Part shown: piece after piece, positions 44,201 to 56,700 of the stretch
How positions within the stretch are numbered: position 1 is the first letter of the stretch
Layout of the letters: each line of letters begins with the position of its first letter
Origin: Istiophorus platypterus
Lineage: Eukaryota; Chordata; Actinopteri; Istiophoriformes; Istiophoridae
Direction of reading: 5' to 3'
Assembly: GCA_016859345.1 (NCBI GenBank)
Contig: CM029116.1
Coordinates: 8,058,143 to 8,122,142, forward strand
DNA length: 64,000 nt
Translations under genes and position numbers: made by a program
Notes under the pieces: model-generated
Seen by the model: only the letters and a program-made list of their open reading frames with translations
Database searches by the model: none
Told to the model about the DNA's origin: nothing

Positions 44201-47200
44201 AAGGAGACTGTGTGGGAGGGATATTCTCTTGTGTGGAAAAGACATTATCTCACGCAGGAGACGCTGGGAAGCGCTTCGAGCGAGGAGCAGGACTTGCCTT
44301 CGCTTGTACTGAGGCTGAGATGGTCCGAGACAATGCTTAAAGAGGGGATGCTTCTTTTCAGGGTGTTGGCGGTAAAAATCAACAACAACAAAAAAAGAGC
44401 TGCCTGCGTGTGCTCGTTGGTGGCTGCTTAAACCACACATTCGAAAAAGAAAAGAATAACAGCAACCCAGCAGGGCGTGTTAGCAGAAACTTGTAGTTTG
44501 CCTGTTTCATTGGGAGGAATTTTAAAGCCGTTTGGAGCTTCCCACAGGCAACGGGAAGATCGGCTGATTACGACCTGCGTTTCTGTTCCTTAGGCCACTG
44601 CTGTAGAGACTGACACCTCCACGGGTTAAGGGGTGTAAGGCTGTGAGGGGGTTTGACTGATTGAGTTAGTGTGTGTGTGTGTGTGAGTGTGTTTGAGGGG
44701 GGGTGAAATGCTACCCTGGAGCTTTTTGTTTGTGTACTGTCGGGGGCTGTGGATGTAACCAGTGTTCACGACTCCCTAAATGTAGAAAAGCTGCTTAGGG
44801 TGTCCCCCGATCAACAGACGTACCTCCTCATCCAGAGTGTATGTGAATGAGGAGCCGAGAGCGCTCCACCAAATTTAGAGCTGCGCCCTTACGTCGTCGT
44901 GCTAAAACATTAAAAAAGGTCATAGCCGATGCAGCAGAACCATGCCGACCTTTTCAGTTCAGTCCAGCCGTTCTTCTTTCTTGCCGAAACCTGCCGCCTG
45001 CAATGCACCTTGAACCACCCACAATTTGCACAGTAGACCAAGAGGTTCTGGGTCGAAATGGGTAGAAAGTGAAGACCTCACTGTTACAGCACTTTCAATA
45101 ATAAAGCAAGCGATTGTTACATCACATCTTGCTGCTCTCGCCAAAACTTTTATGTAATCAGGTGTTCCCATAAAGATCGATATCTTTTTATAACAAGAGA
45201 GACCTGTTTACAGCACAAGAAATATGGACAGCAGTAGGTCGAGCCAGCCACACACAAGCACATTCGAAAAGCATCATAAACAATCACTTCACATTTCGGC
45301 GTTACTCCTACCTTCCTGCAACGGAAAGTCCGGCACACCAGCCCTAATGACGTGATGGAATTGGCAGAAGAACTGATCCGATTCTGGCTGCTGCTCAAAA
45401 CTAATCTTACTGCTTCTAAATGAATGCGATTCCTGATAAATCATCTCACAGGTTCTGGCAGCCATGCACGCGACATCTGGCGGACATTTGGGCCCATAGT
45501 CTAGAGGCATGTCTTTTCAAACCGCCAATGAGTAGAAACAGAGAGTAACCCAGGTGTGATTTCGCACAGGTGGCCTACGAGCAGGAAGACTACTACCACT
45601 CGGTGCAGTGGCTGGAGGAGTCGGTGCGTCTCTTCAGAGGAACGGGAGGCGAGTGGAGCCCCGAGAACGAAGGGACTTTAGAGGATGCTCTGGATCACCT
45701 GGCTTTCTCTCACTTTAAAGTAGGACACTAAGAAAAGTGAGCGTTTGTGAGACGATTTGTGGGTTGGGCTGCTCTAAATCCCTCTCGTTGTTTCAGACCG
45801 GAAACATCTCCTACGCTCTGAGTCTGTCTCAGGAGTTACTGCATCACGGTAAATCTTTCTTGTCAAATCGTACTTTGCTCTTAATCCCTCTGGTGCTGCA
45901 CAGCCAGTTCCTGAAAAACCCTCTGTACAGGCTTGCGTACTTTGCCTCGGCGAACAGCGTGACTTGTCTCCCTGGCTGATCTACATGTGTTTCTTCTTCT
46001 CAGATCCAATGAACGGAAGAATTTTGCAGAATGTTGAGAAATATGAGAAGCTTCTGGTTGCTGCTAATCCGCGCAGGGGCAACGGGTTGAGGAGACCCAC
46101 ATCCAGTCATTTAAGAACCAGGGACACATATGAGAGACTCTGCCAGACCCAAGGCTCTCAGGTATTCATCGCAATGAGCCATTCTGGCAAAACCGTGTTA
46201 GAAAAATATATGAAAGGGATCAGGGATAAGTTAGTACAATAACCAGGGTATTCTAATATAATGGGTAATGAAATTCTGCTTTTTCAATTCATTTATTCCT
46301 TAAAGGGCCTGCGGTCGTATGCAAAAGTTTGGGCACCCCTGGGCTAATTGTGTATTCCATTCTGAAAAGAAGAAAACACGACCCCTGCAGAAAACTGAAT
46401 AAAAACGAGCCGTTCGTCAAATGCTAGTGGGCTAATACTCCACTAATTTCATAAATTTAAAAAACATGAAAAAAGATTAAACTGTAGCATATTCAAGTTT
46501 AGGCGGCCTGTTAGTAACTCCACCAATATCTGTTTGCTGCAGGGTTTGTATTTACTTCTTTTCATTTCCAAAAAAAATTAAGAAAAACAAGTAATTTTGC
46601 CCAAACCTTTGCACGACTGTACCGAAAAAACAAATTTTTCAACTGTTTTTTATTTGCCATTGTACAGCTGACGTTAAGGCTAATGTTTGTAGGCCATAGC
46701 CAGCAGTGAGTTATGCCCCTGGATGTATAATGTTATAGGATGCAGCTTACAGGTATCTTATAACGTGGGAAAAATCATTATTTTCCTGCAGTTTTCTAAT
46801 ATTTTTTATCGATTAAATCAGATTTGGATGGTAACAAGAATCTACAGCCTTCTAGCAACCTAGGTGCAGCGGGTACTCGAGCTAAATGCTAATGTTAATG
46901 TTTATTATGTTGGTGGCCACCATCTTTAGTGTGTTATCATGCTAATATTTACTAACTGGCACCCAAAACAAAGTGCACCTTTTTGTGGATATTCAGTCAT
47001 AAACCAAAGGTATTACAGAAATTAAAAAATCTGAGCTTAAGATGGCGTTGAAAAGTCAAGAGACCAATGTTATTAGGATTCATTCTCCCAGCTTCATGAA
47101 TTCAGGTACCGAATTTTAATGGCAATTCATCGAGTAGCTGTTAAGCCATTTTACAAAAAAAGAGAAATGTCCGTAAAAAAAATTCATCATCAATCCGTCC

Positions 47201-50200
47201 AATCTTTGCTGAAATATTTCAGCTAATCCAAAGCGGTGCAGCTGGCTCGGCTCAAAAAAATATAAAAACAAAAACCCACAAAAAATAAGTCTTACATCAT
47301 CATTAAACATCCCCACCTAGGTAATCAAAGATTTAGGAAAAATCCCAAGTTTCTTCCTTTATCCGAGAGTTCATCATTATCCAAGTATGTAATGGGAGTT
47401 TACTTCCCCATAAAAAAGCTTACGCGGGCACAGAAGAATGCTTGGAGTAATTGTTTGCGGATGAAAAAGGAATACAACCTTCGTTTTGACCTTGTTAATT
47501 GACTTCAGATGCCTTTTTCACCTAACAGCCAATGCATTTTGAAAATCCGAGACTATTCTGCGACCACTTCACCAACGACAACCCCGGGCTCCTGCTGCTG
47601 CCCGTAAGACGCGAGGTCCTGAGCCTGCAGCCATATGTGGTCCTGTACCACGACTTCATCACTGACACAGAGGCTGAAGACGTCAAGATGCTCGCCCAGG
47701 CAGGAGTAAGTTCCGGCCATGTGCGGTTTCCGCATAACATGAGGATGAGGAAAAAAAACATATGTGTCCAATGTGTCAGTTTTTTAGGAATCAACCCAAA
47801 AAGGTCTTGAGAAGGGTCTTGTAATCCCATTTTTTTTTTTTTTTTGTAGCGTTTTCTCAACAAACAGAGGAAATGTGGCTGTTTTTTCCAAACGTGACTC
47901 ACAAAAAGTGAAGCGAAAAAGTCTTTACTCTGCCACAGCACAAGTTCAAAAAGAGTCTTGAGTTTGTTGGAATCAACAAACTGAGGAACGATGGAGGAGA
48001 ATAATTTATCACTTTTCCGTTGCCATGCGAGCGCCTTAAACCTCGGTCTCACATTGAAGAATCCGGTCTTTTTGAACAGTTTCTTCCACTGTTCTGTTGC
48101 CACTTTCTGAGCACCGCTCTGACTATAAAGTTGTCATTTCACTTGTAATACAATCCCAAACGGAGATGTTTACTGTGGCCCTTACCCTGAAGTTGTAGTG
48201 CTCTGACACTTACACAAGAACTGTAATGAAGTAATCTCTTGATCTTCTTTTATTTGAATATTTCCATTTTATGTAACTCTTAGTTCTACCTTTTGATATT
48301 TCCAAGTACATTTTCCTTTTAAACTTTTCCAATCATAAACTGCATTGAAAAGGAAAATGAACTCAAAGTTGGAAAAGTGAAACTTTTTTTTTTATAGTAT
48401 CAAGAGGAAGTATCACTATCAAAAGGAATTTTTTGTGAATATTACTTTTGCGTGTATTTCCCAATAATTTGCTCTGCTGTGGAGTTCTCTGGCCACCGGG
48501 GTCCAAGCCAGCCATGTACCTTTCCCTTCTGGAAAGATCCTGGACAGACTCTATGGAGGAAAGAGTTGGTCTGCTTCCAGAAAATTTAGCACGGCTTAAA
48601 GGAATGGGGGATACATTACTAGGAAAACTTGGCCGAGTGTCCCAGACTGTCCAGATTAACTCTGCCGGGCTCCACGGGTGAATATGCACTCCGCTATCGG
48701 GGATTTTTCGGCATCTATCTAAACGCAACTATCTGAAAATGAAAGTTTAATGAAAGCTACGGCGCTCACAGTATGCTGACTCACTCACTTCAGGGAATAT
48801 TTGGTGGGCTACATTAAACCGCTGCCCTATAGTTTCTGTTGGCTTCTGGCATTGTTCGATGAGTTTTCCATCCTTTGCTCTGATGGAAACCCCTGCACTT
48901 ATTTCATCATTATGTCAGCTTGTGGGCTGATTGAAAACAGGCCCAGGGCACGGTATTAGTTTGGAGCAGTGAGCAGTGTCTGTTAACCGTGGGCATGGTT
49001 TACATTTTGTTCTCGCCAGATCCCGGAGCCCTGGGAACCGGCGGGAACACAGGTCTGTTTCGAGTTAACAGATCCGTGGTTGTGGAGGTTTTTGTGATTA
49101 ACTGATGTGTGAAATAAGTTAGGCGACTTATTTTTTTTTTTTTCAGTATTCCTCCTCTTTTGAAGTGGTGTTTTTAAGTCCTTTAGTCCTTTAGAACTGA
49201 ATGAATGAAAAAAAATGTCTCTGGTGGTCATAAGGTGCATAAGATATTATCAGGGGCTTGAGCTGTAAATTAATGCATTGCCAGTTTTCCGCCCAGATCG
49301 CTGTTGCCGGTTTATGTACCCGCTGCAAATTGAAAAACACGTATGGTATGAGCAGAACGCAGTGTGAATATTCTGCTGTCCAAATGAATCAAGGAGAGGC
49401 TCAATTTTAAGAAGGGGATATTTGGTCCAAAACATCTGGATTTCCCCAGACTCTCTTCAGGACTCAGACTTCGAGGTCCACTTTAGAAAATATGCGATAA
49501 GCCCGAATGAAATTGGAAACTGTTATCTGTTTGCAAAGTAGTGTATCAAGTCTGTGCATTTTTTGCTTCCCTCTTGTTGTTTTTTAAGTCAGGAATGATC
49601 AGTTATTATCCAAAGCAAGATAGGGGGATTACCGCAGGTCCATCAACGTGGTAGTTTTTGATTATTTCTGCTTATCTGCTCTCAGTTTTCATTTGAGTCA
49701 CGTCATTGGATTATGTTTTTCGGTCTTTGTCAGGGGGTGTAACTGGACTTGTTGTCCAGCTTGGCTACTGTAACAATCACAAACACAAGATGCTGTTTTC
49801 TGTCTTTGCTAACTAGTTGAGGAGGTCCGTGGTGGCAGCTGGAGAAAAACAAGCAACGGCAGACTATCGCATCAGCAAGAGGTACTAATTCCTTACAAGA
49901 CTTAGTTACTTAACAGGTTGGTTTTTTATTATCAGGTTTTTATTTCCTGTCAGCATGTTCAGAGGGTTATGCCTGGTTAAGCCAGGTGCAAATCTAGTTA
50001 AACACATTTTCAGAGGTAACAACTTTAAAACCAGAAGAAAACAAGCATTCAGGTGATAGATCCCTTTATGAATATGGCTTCCTTTAGTGCATGGCTGAAG
50101 GACTCACCACACTCCGTTGTTGAGAAGCTGGATCAGAGGATCTCCATGCTCACGGGTCTGAATGTGAAGCATCCGCATGGCGAGTACCTCCAAGTGGTGA

Positions 50201-53110
50201 ATTATGGGATCGGCGGCCATTACGAGCCGCACTTTGACCACGCTACAGTAAGCTGACTGAGAGAACTGTTACCGACACTTTTCATATTACTGTAGCTTCT
50301 GCATGTTGACTGTGATTAGGTTTGTAATAATCGCCCGCTGCTTTCTAACGTCTGTTTACATTTCCACGCAACCAGTCGCCTTCAAGCCCCGTGTTCAAGC
50401 TGAAAACCGGGAATCGAGTGGCAACCTTCATGATATATGTGAGTGGAGTCTTGCTCTGACCATCCTCTGAGCCCGTATGACCCTTGACAGAGGCCAGAGT
50501 TTTTTGGGCAGGCTCCCGTCGGTCAATCCAAAGCCTAAATTAAAGACAAAGAGGTCCGGCTTTTGCCACCAGACTTTGGAACATCCTGCCTGAGAAACTC
50601 GGACTAGATCTGTCCTCGTAGCCTAAATTACACTTTTATAGATATCCGTCATGCAACATCTGTAAACCAAATTCTAATTTTTTGTCTCTGACCATCATTA
50701 TACAGTCTGCTTCTATAATTCTGCCTTTAAATTTCTCATTTGTTCTTCTTTTGTATCATTATCATTAAGAACCCAATGTGAAACCGGATAGTGATAACAA
50801 CAAGTATGGCTTTTTTTTTTGTGAGCCTCTGAAAACAGTGCAGCTGTAGACAGAGTGGCTCTTCATATCGTGAGCACGTAAACACAAGGCACAACTCTGA
50901 AGGAATGTCCTTTTCCGCAGCTCAGCTCCGTGGAGGCAGGTGGGTCCACGGCCTTCATCTACGCCAACTTCAGCGCTCCTGTCGTGGAGGTAAACACGCT
51001 GCGAATGTCTAAGATTAACTAAAAGCAGCCTCCTTTGTCTTCATCTCAGAAATTTTTCACCTCACCCACATTCTCCGGCGCAGCTGTCAAAATGCTAAAA
51101 GGTCGGTTCATAGAAACATCTGCCGGAGATTATCTTCTTTTTTTTCTTTCTTTTACCACAATACTGCTGTTGTAAAGCTGGGCCTCACTGGACGACGTTG
51201 GAGCTGTTTTTGCGTTGATAACTGAGCTGGTGTGGAAGGTCAACCAGGTTATCCCTGAGGTTTAACCCTTTCACCCTTCGTTTTACGGACACCTCACTTA
51301 CTTGCTGTTTATAGAAAAAATAATCAAACCGAATTCACTGATAAAATGACCTATAAAAAAACACTTACCAATCAATTCTCATGACTCAGTTCTGTCTGCG
51401 ATCAGCGATTTATTAAGGATAAACTAGTAAAACAGAGAAAAATAATCCTACACTCTTACCTCTCTAGTGCCAAGGACACTCTGATTAACTATTCTCTACC
51501 TGCCTTTGACTGTTTTTGACTGAGCCTGCACATTGCATATAGTCTCATTTCTGTGTCTGTCCGTCGTCGTTACGCTGTTTCTTGTCATTTTTTTCAACTT
51601 CTTTTGACTGTTAACAGGACATTGCAGAGCATTTATGCTCAGCCAACCTACAGTGTTTAAATAAAGGTTATGTAATTAATCATTTGATAATCGATTAGTG
51701 GGGATTTGCTGCTTTTCTGATTCTTATATTCCTCTAAACTGAATATCTTCGGGTATTGGACCGTTTGTCGGACAAAACAAGATTTGATTAAATCAACGCT
51801 TTTAGAAAACTGAAAAAATGGGCATTTTTCACTACTTTCTGATAATTTATAGTCCAAATGCTTAATCTATTAACCAGGAAAAATAACCATGAAATTAATC
51901 AAGAGTGAAAATAGCCGCAACCTTAGTTTATACCAAACCATTTTTTCCTGACTTATTTGAAGTGTCTCAATTTGTCCTTTTCGTATCACAGAAAGCTGCC
52001 ATCTTCTGGTGGAACCTCCACAGGAATGGCCAAGGAGACGTAGACACCCTGCACGCTGGCTGCCCCGTGCTTATTGGGGACAAATGGGGTAAGACGCAGT
52101 AGATTCGGGGGTTTGATATGATATCATATGAGGCGTGATGCGAGGACGTCATCGACAGTGGCCAAAAAACGTGATGTAAATATGAAGTTTTTAAAAAACC
52201 CACATACTTTACGGGACCTCATATTCTCTTTCAAACACATTGAGCTTTTTTTGCATTTCTACCATGTCGTGTTTCCCACTGATCCTGTTATAGAGGAGCT
52301 ACTGTACCGCAGCTGGGGCACATCTTTGCTGCATTACATTTCAGACAGTTAGGGCTCTTCTTGGAACCTGAACATCTGCTGCCGGTTGGCCCGGGCCGCC
52401 AAACTCCCAACGCTGACACGTGTGTTGGGGTCCCAGTTAAACTAACAGAGGGATCATCACAAAGCAGCTGCAGAAGCATTCAGTGGCTGTGATTTCTTAG
52501 CAACCATATATAATGAAGTTTTACTTAAGTAGTGGTGGAAGAAGTATTCTGACCTTTGGTAAAAGCAACAAAACAAGTACGGAAGTTTTGCAAATAAAAT
52601 GTACTTAAAGTATCAAAAGTAAACGCACCTGTTCCACAGAATAGCCACATTTAAAGTTTATTATTATGTTTTATATTATTGTATTATTATTAGTAGTAGT
52701 AGTATTAGTAGTTGTTGTGTTAATAGTAGTATTAGTATTATTGTTATTGTAGGCAGCATTTTATGTACAATCTTTGCATGCAGAGTAACTAGTAACTATA
52801 GCTGTTAAATAAATGTAGTAGAGTAAGAAGTTTAATATTTCCCTTTCAAATGTTGGTGGGTAATAGTATAATGGTGAAAAACTCTGACTACCTGAACGGG
52901 CTTAGTTACTCTCCACAATTACACTTTTCAAACACGTTTATGTGAAGGTTCAGAGGATGCAAATTTAATATCTGCTGTTTTTTTACCCGTTTTAAAATAT
53001 TATATCTAAACATTGCGTGGATTTGTCTGTATGTTCCAGTGGCAAACAAATGGATCCATGAGTATGGCCAAGAGTTCCGATATCGCTGCGGCCTGAACCC
53101 TGAGGAGTGA
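40461..53110 (+). CDS. p4ha3: Collagen prolyl 4-hydroxylase subunit alpha-3
   Basis: Thirteen coding exons: 40461-40648, 42423-42577, 42711-42934, 45570-45719, 45797-45848, 46004-46161, 47529-47705, 49817-49881, 50088-50247, 50376-50438, 50921-50989, 51992-52088 and 53040-53110. All are GT..AG with consistent phases, giving 1,629 nt, or 542 aa (human P4HA3 544). Order: signal peptide (about 1-23), N-terminal dimerisation helices, peptide-substrate-binding TPR-like region (DALDHLAFSHFKTGNISYAL), then the Fe(II)/2-oxoglutarate dioxygenase domain. Visible catalytic residues are His and Asp of HYEPHFDH, the distal His of TLHAGCPVLIGDK and the Lys ten residues later that binds 2-oxoglutarate. Known role: with protein disulfide isomerase (P4HB), it hydroxylates collagen prolines in the ER. 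The C-terminus reads EYGQEFRYRCGLNPEE. Start chosen at the only ATG giving a signal peptide. Confidence 0.95.
41162..41250. repeat. (GT)n microsatellite plus G run, P4HA3 intron 1
   Basis: GT/TGTTTG repeats followed by a 12-base G run at about 41239-41250. Confidence 0.9.
41352..41432. repeat. Imperfect (GT)n tract, P4HA3 intron 1
   Basis: Second TG-rich tract with CGTG and TTTG interruptions. Confidence 0.85.
41534..41610. repeat. (TTTTG)n low-complexity tract, P4HA3 intron 1
   Basis: Tandem TTTTG/TTTG units. Open reading frames across these tracts are artefacts of the repeat. Confidence 0.9.
42984..43800. mobile_element. hAT-like MITE, copy 1 (P4HA3 intron 3)
   Basis: Begins AGTGGTGGCAGAAGTAC and ends TTTTTACTTTCCACCACT, so the ends are inverted repeats of each other (AGTGGTGG..AAGTA). 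Internal landmarks (AAGTACTCAGATCC, AATGGTCCCCAACC, GGGGTCGTGA) are those of a very common nonautonomous fish DNA element. It carries no transposase. Related copies are at 52531 and 55698. The superfamily assignment is tentative and no clear target duplication is seen. Confidence 0.75.
44668..44705. repeat. (GT)n microsatellite, P4HA3 intron 3
   Basis: Short GT run ending in a G-rich stretch. Confidence 0.8.
46309..46622. mobile_element. Tc1/mariner-type MITE (P4HA3 intron 6)
   Basis: About 310 bp with terminal inverted repeats: the left end reads CGGTCGTATGCAAAAGTTTG, and the right end, reversed, reads CAGTCGTGCAAAGGTTTG. The right end abuts TA, as expected for a TA target-site duplication. 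No coding sequence. The 'gcaaaagtttgggcaccc' terminus belongs to a widespread fish MITE family. Confidence 0.75.
47818..48149 (-). mobile_element. Possible retroposed insertion in P4HA3 intron 7
   Basis: On the minus strand an open stretch of about 90 codons, including WKKLFKKTGFFNVRPRFKAL, ends directly at a 16-base poly(A). The unit is bounded by CTTGTAAT at 47818-47825 and 48142-48149, which could be a target-site duplication. It may be a SINE or processed fragment of an unknown transcript. The parent sequence is not recognised and chance is possible. Confidence 0.35.
52531..52880. mobile_element. hAT-like MITE, copy 2 (P4HA3 intron 12)
   Basis: Starts AGTGGTGGAAGAAGTATTC, with the internal AACTAGTAACTATAGCTGTTA segment typical of the family. 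The right end is decayed and a (TAT/TAG)n tract lies inside at about 52664-52750. Confidence 0.6.
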
Positions 53111-55697
53111 GAGGGCTCCAACATCAGCTGGGCCCCTTCTCAGCACAAGACCCAAGCCTCTACAATCACGAGGCACGCTTGCAGGCGAAGAGAAGGAGGC
53201 AGCCAAAAAGTGAACACACAGGCAGGGGAGGCGAAAGCCGCGAAAGGGCAGCCTGCGTCTGCGATTGGAGCCCAAGGCCCCGGGGAGCCTGGAGCGTACA
53301 GCGGACTCTGCCGCGGTGGACATGGCTAGAAAAACGCCGAGAGGCGGGGGCGGAAGAGGAGTGGGGCAGTTGGCGATAGGCCCCCGGAGGCCAAATGCCC
53401 TCCTGCTCTTATGGCCAGTTCCTGCAGATGGAGAGAGGCCTCTGCCTTCGCACACTGTGCTGGTTTCACTTAAGTGCGCGAGGCTGTTTACCTCCTGCTT
53501 GCCTAAAAACTTACATCTTATGCAGCTCTTTTCCCACACTGGGCCCACTCATGGGTCTGTCGTTACAAATCAACACGGCTGAACTCTGTGCAGACTCTCA
53601 GAACATTATTTTAAAATGTGTAAATGCCAAATTTATAAAGATCCTCAGTGTGCCAGGATGGACTTTAATGAATGGATGCATGAGACATCTAAAAATATTA
53701 AGTGTGATGGTGTTGACAAAAATAAATGTCTCTTCTGGGTTTGAAAGTGTTTTACTGGATAAGTGATACCACTTCACTGAAGTGAAGAGGCTGGTACAGA
53801 ACACTTGCTCTACAGGGCTGAAAAAATTACTTTATGACTCATCCACAGAGATTTTTGTTGACCCTCCTCTGTGTTCAGTCATCTCAGACCTCCAGACTGC
53901 TGTTCAGACCAGTGCTATGAATCAAAGGAACCAGTCATTGTGACTGTGCCTGTTTATCCGCCGGCTGACTGAGCGATGTGGTCATCGCCGCCCGTGGGGG
54001 ACACTCTCTCGATTTGATTCGCTTAACTTAACTGTGTAATCGAACAAACGAACCGGATCTTTCAGCCTCTCGCTGGGCTGGTCATCATTAATCATGTTCC
54101 TCTGCGGCAGCCCAGCGATTGTCTGCTCCAGACCTTGTGTCCGAACTCACACAGGCAACGTCTGTGTCTGCACACCGCTCAGATACATCTCAGAGATCTG
54201 CGTCTAAGTAGGTCACAACCCGTCTTTATGCGTGATGAAAAGGGACATGCAAAGTATTAAAATTCACCGTATGAGCTGGAGGAAACAGCGGGCCTCTCAA
54301 TAAGCGACTTTTTTGGGACTTCCTGCTGCTCTAGTGGCAGGGATCGGTGAAAGTGAAAAAGATGGGGAAGGAATAATAACTCTGCTTGCCCACAGCAACA
54401 GCACAAGTTTTCTCTCTCGCCACAGTGTATAAAAAAACACACACACTAGCACACAAAAAACATAAGCACAGGCCATATACTGGATACACATTGCACATTC
54501 CTGGGTGCATGCTAAACAGCAGGACTTGATTATTTACCCTGTGGCCTGGTGGTTCGGAGGACTCGGCTTTTATGAAGTTCTTTCTAATCTGTCTCACTGC
54601 AGCCATTAGTATGAGATTCGTGCCAGTAAAAAGACGCTGTTTTAGCTACATTTACAATCAAAACTTTAAGCATTTGGCACCACAAGCTTGTTTAGTTACA
54701 GAAACGGACAAAATATTGTCAACAAAATGTTTGCAACTACTTCGGCTATATGGGTAGAAACGTAAATTGTTGCTACTAGATCATTGAGAGACTTGTTTTT
54801 TCACAGGACTGTCTTAAAACCTGAAACCTTACTTTTCCCAGAATTCAAAGGGCTTAATTCTGCACACTCCCTACACACCCTCAGTGGCCCTCGCTGTTAC
54901 CATGATCACCACAACAAACATGGCTTCAGAGGGACCCTGTTGCCAAGCAAGAGCATCGTCCAAACTACCTGAAAGCGTTCCCGACGAGGTCACAGTCCGA
55001 CCTCGGCACATTGTCGAGTTCATACCGTGATTACGCACATTAAAGAGCAGGTTCAAGGAAGGAAGAGAGTCACTTGTCAGTTGTCAGCGAGCAGCTCTCT
55101 AGCAGTAATGGAAAGATCTGTGCTTCCCTCTGCTGGTGATGTTACAGAAGGCTGAATGGAGTTGGTGAAATGTTGAAATGTACTAAATGTATTTATGAAA
55201 ATTTCTGTGGCGTTTTTATTGTAACTACTTACAGTATCACAACAGTTTATTTTGTTTTTATCTATTTCATTGTATTTCAGTGAAATTGAATTTCTCTGCA
55301 ATGCTGTATGCTGTATTTTTTATTTGTCAGTAAACAATGTGGGCAAGCATAAAACTGACATTTTGTAAATAAATTATAATCGAACTTCACTAATGCAGTA
55401 TTGATTTATGGTATTTTCTTTTTTTTACTTTACTGTTTTATTTTACTTACCTATTAAATCACTTTTTCAACAAATGTACCATTTGAATCCACTGAATAAA
55501 ACCTAGTTTTTTAAATTTTTAGCCGATGATAATGCACTTTAAAATTACAAAAAATAAACATAAAATAGTTTTAATAAATGGGGGATAATTTTAATAATTG
55601 TTTTTTCAACTATTACATTATTTACAAACTGTATAGATGCTATATACTATAAATCTATTATGTTATAAATTAATTTTCATGAAGCTTGGGTAAAGAT
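53111..55697. other. P4HA3 3'UTR and intergenic DNA
   Basis: The P4HA3 3'UTR probably runs to just after AATAAA at about 53721. Beyond it to 55.7 kb no gene is supportable. In particular I see no PPME1 exon. Confidence 0.5.
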
Positions 55698-56150
55698 GGT
55701 GGTGGAAAGTACATTTATTCAAGTACTGTACTTAAGTGCAATTTTTCATTAGAGCACATATGATTATCCTATAAAATAAAATGCGTTGTTTCAGATTACA
55801 GCAGTGGTTTCCAACATTTTTGGTTTGTAATCCCATTACAGAAAAGCAGTACTTTTACTACCTGGGGCAACAGGTGTCAATGAATTTTTGGCAGGTCCAC
55901 CAAACAGACAATTCTCCTCTAATCGTATCGCATGCTTTCACTTGAATAACCAACTACACACAGTTATTCATTTGTTGATTATATTTTGTATCTGCCAGGA
56001 AACTGGTAACCGAAGCTGTCGAATAAATCTGGTGGTGGTGGAATAAAAAGAAAAGTGCAATATTTTTGCCTCTGAACTGTGGTGAAGCGGATGTATAAAG
56101 CAACAGAAAATGGAAAATACTCAACTAGAATACAAGTACCTGGGTAATTA
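55698..56150. mobile_element. hAT-like MITE, copy 3 (between P4HA3 and C2CD3)
   Basis: Starts GGTGGTGGAAAGTACATTTA, contains CAGTGGTTTCCAACATTTTT, and ends in the ATACAAGTACCTGGGTAA-type right part. Same family as 42984. Confidence 0.65.
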
Positions 56151-56379
56151 AAGTTTACAAAATGAGTCAATACATTTAATTACTTGACGCAAATGTACTG
56201 GCAAATTAGAAAATTAAGATCTTGGCAGCGATGAACCTGCCAAAATGTTAAAAAAAATCGCTGTTATCATCTAGAAGCGTTCACTCAACAAAGACAAATT
56301 ATTTGTACAGTTGCTACAGAAACGTGCCCTTAAAAATAAAGATTCAACAGCTTAAAACTCCGTTTCCCATAATGCCCCC

Positions 56380-56700
56380 TTATGGACGCCAACGGCGGCG
56401 GAGGCGGGACAAAAGTCATCGGTCTCGGTTTTTGTTGCTCGGAAACAGTTTTGCGCGCCGCGTACGTTGGTTCGTGTTGAGCGTTTGCTTGTGTGTGCGT
56501 TTGTGCGCAGCTCCGTTAAAAGGATCGTCGGTTATCCGGGCTGTGATTATAAACCATGGCCGCCCACGGCTCGGACGCCGTTTTGACCGGGCCGTCGTTC
56601 GCCGCCCGCGTTTACTGAGGAGACGATGAGTAGAAAACAGAAGGCGGTCAGAGCTGGAAGCGGCAGAAAGAGAGGTGAACCGCCGTTAGCCGCTAGCCGC
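56380..56700. promoter_or_regulatory. CpG-rich promoter and first exon of C2CD3
   Basis: GC-rich stretch (AACGGCGGCGGAGGCGGGAC, then CpG-dense to exon 1) with no TATA box, typical of a housekeeping/ciliary gene promoter. Confidence 0.6.

Noticed and set aside
47522..48103. 193-aa minus-strand ORF as a gene
   Set aside because: It runs through a poly(A) tract and then antisense across P4HA3 exon 7. Only the part before the poly(A) is of interest, and it is reported as a possible retroposed piece.
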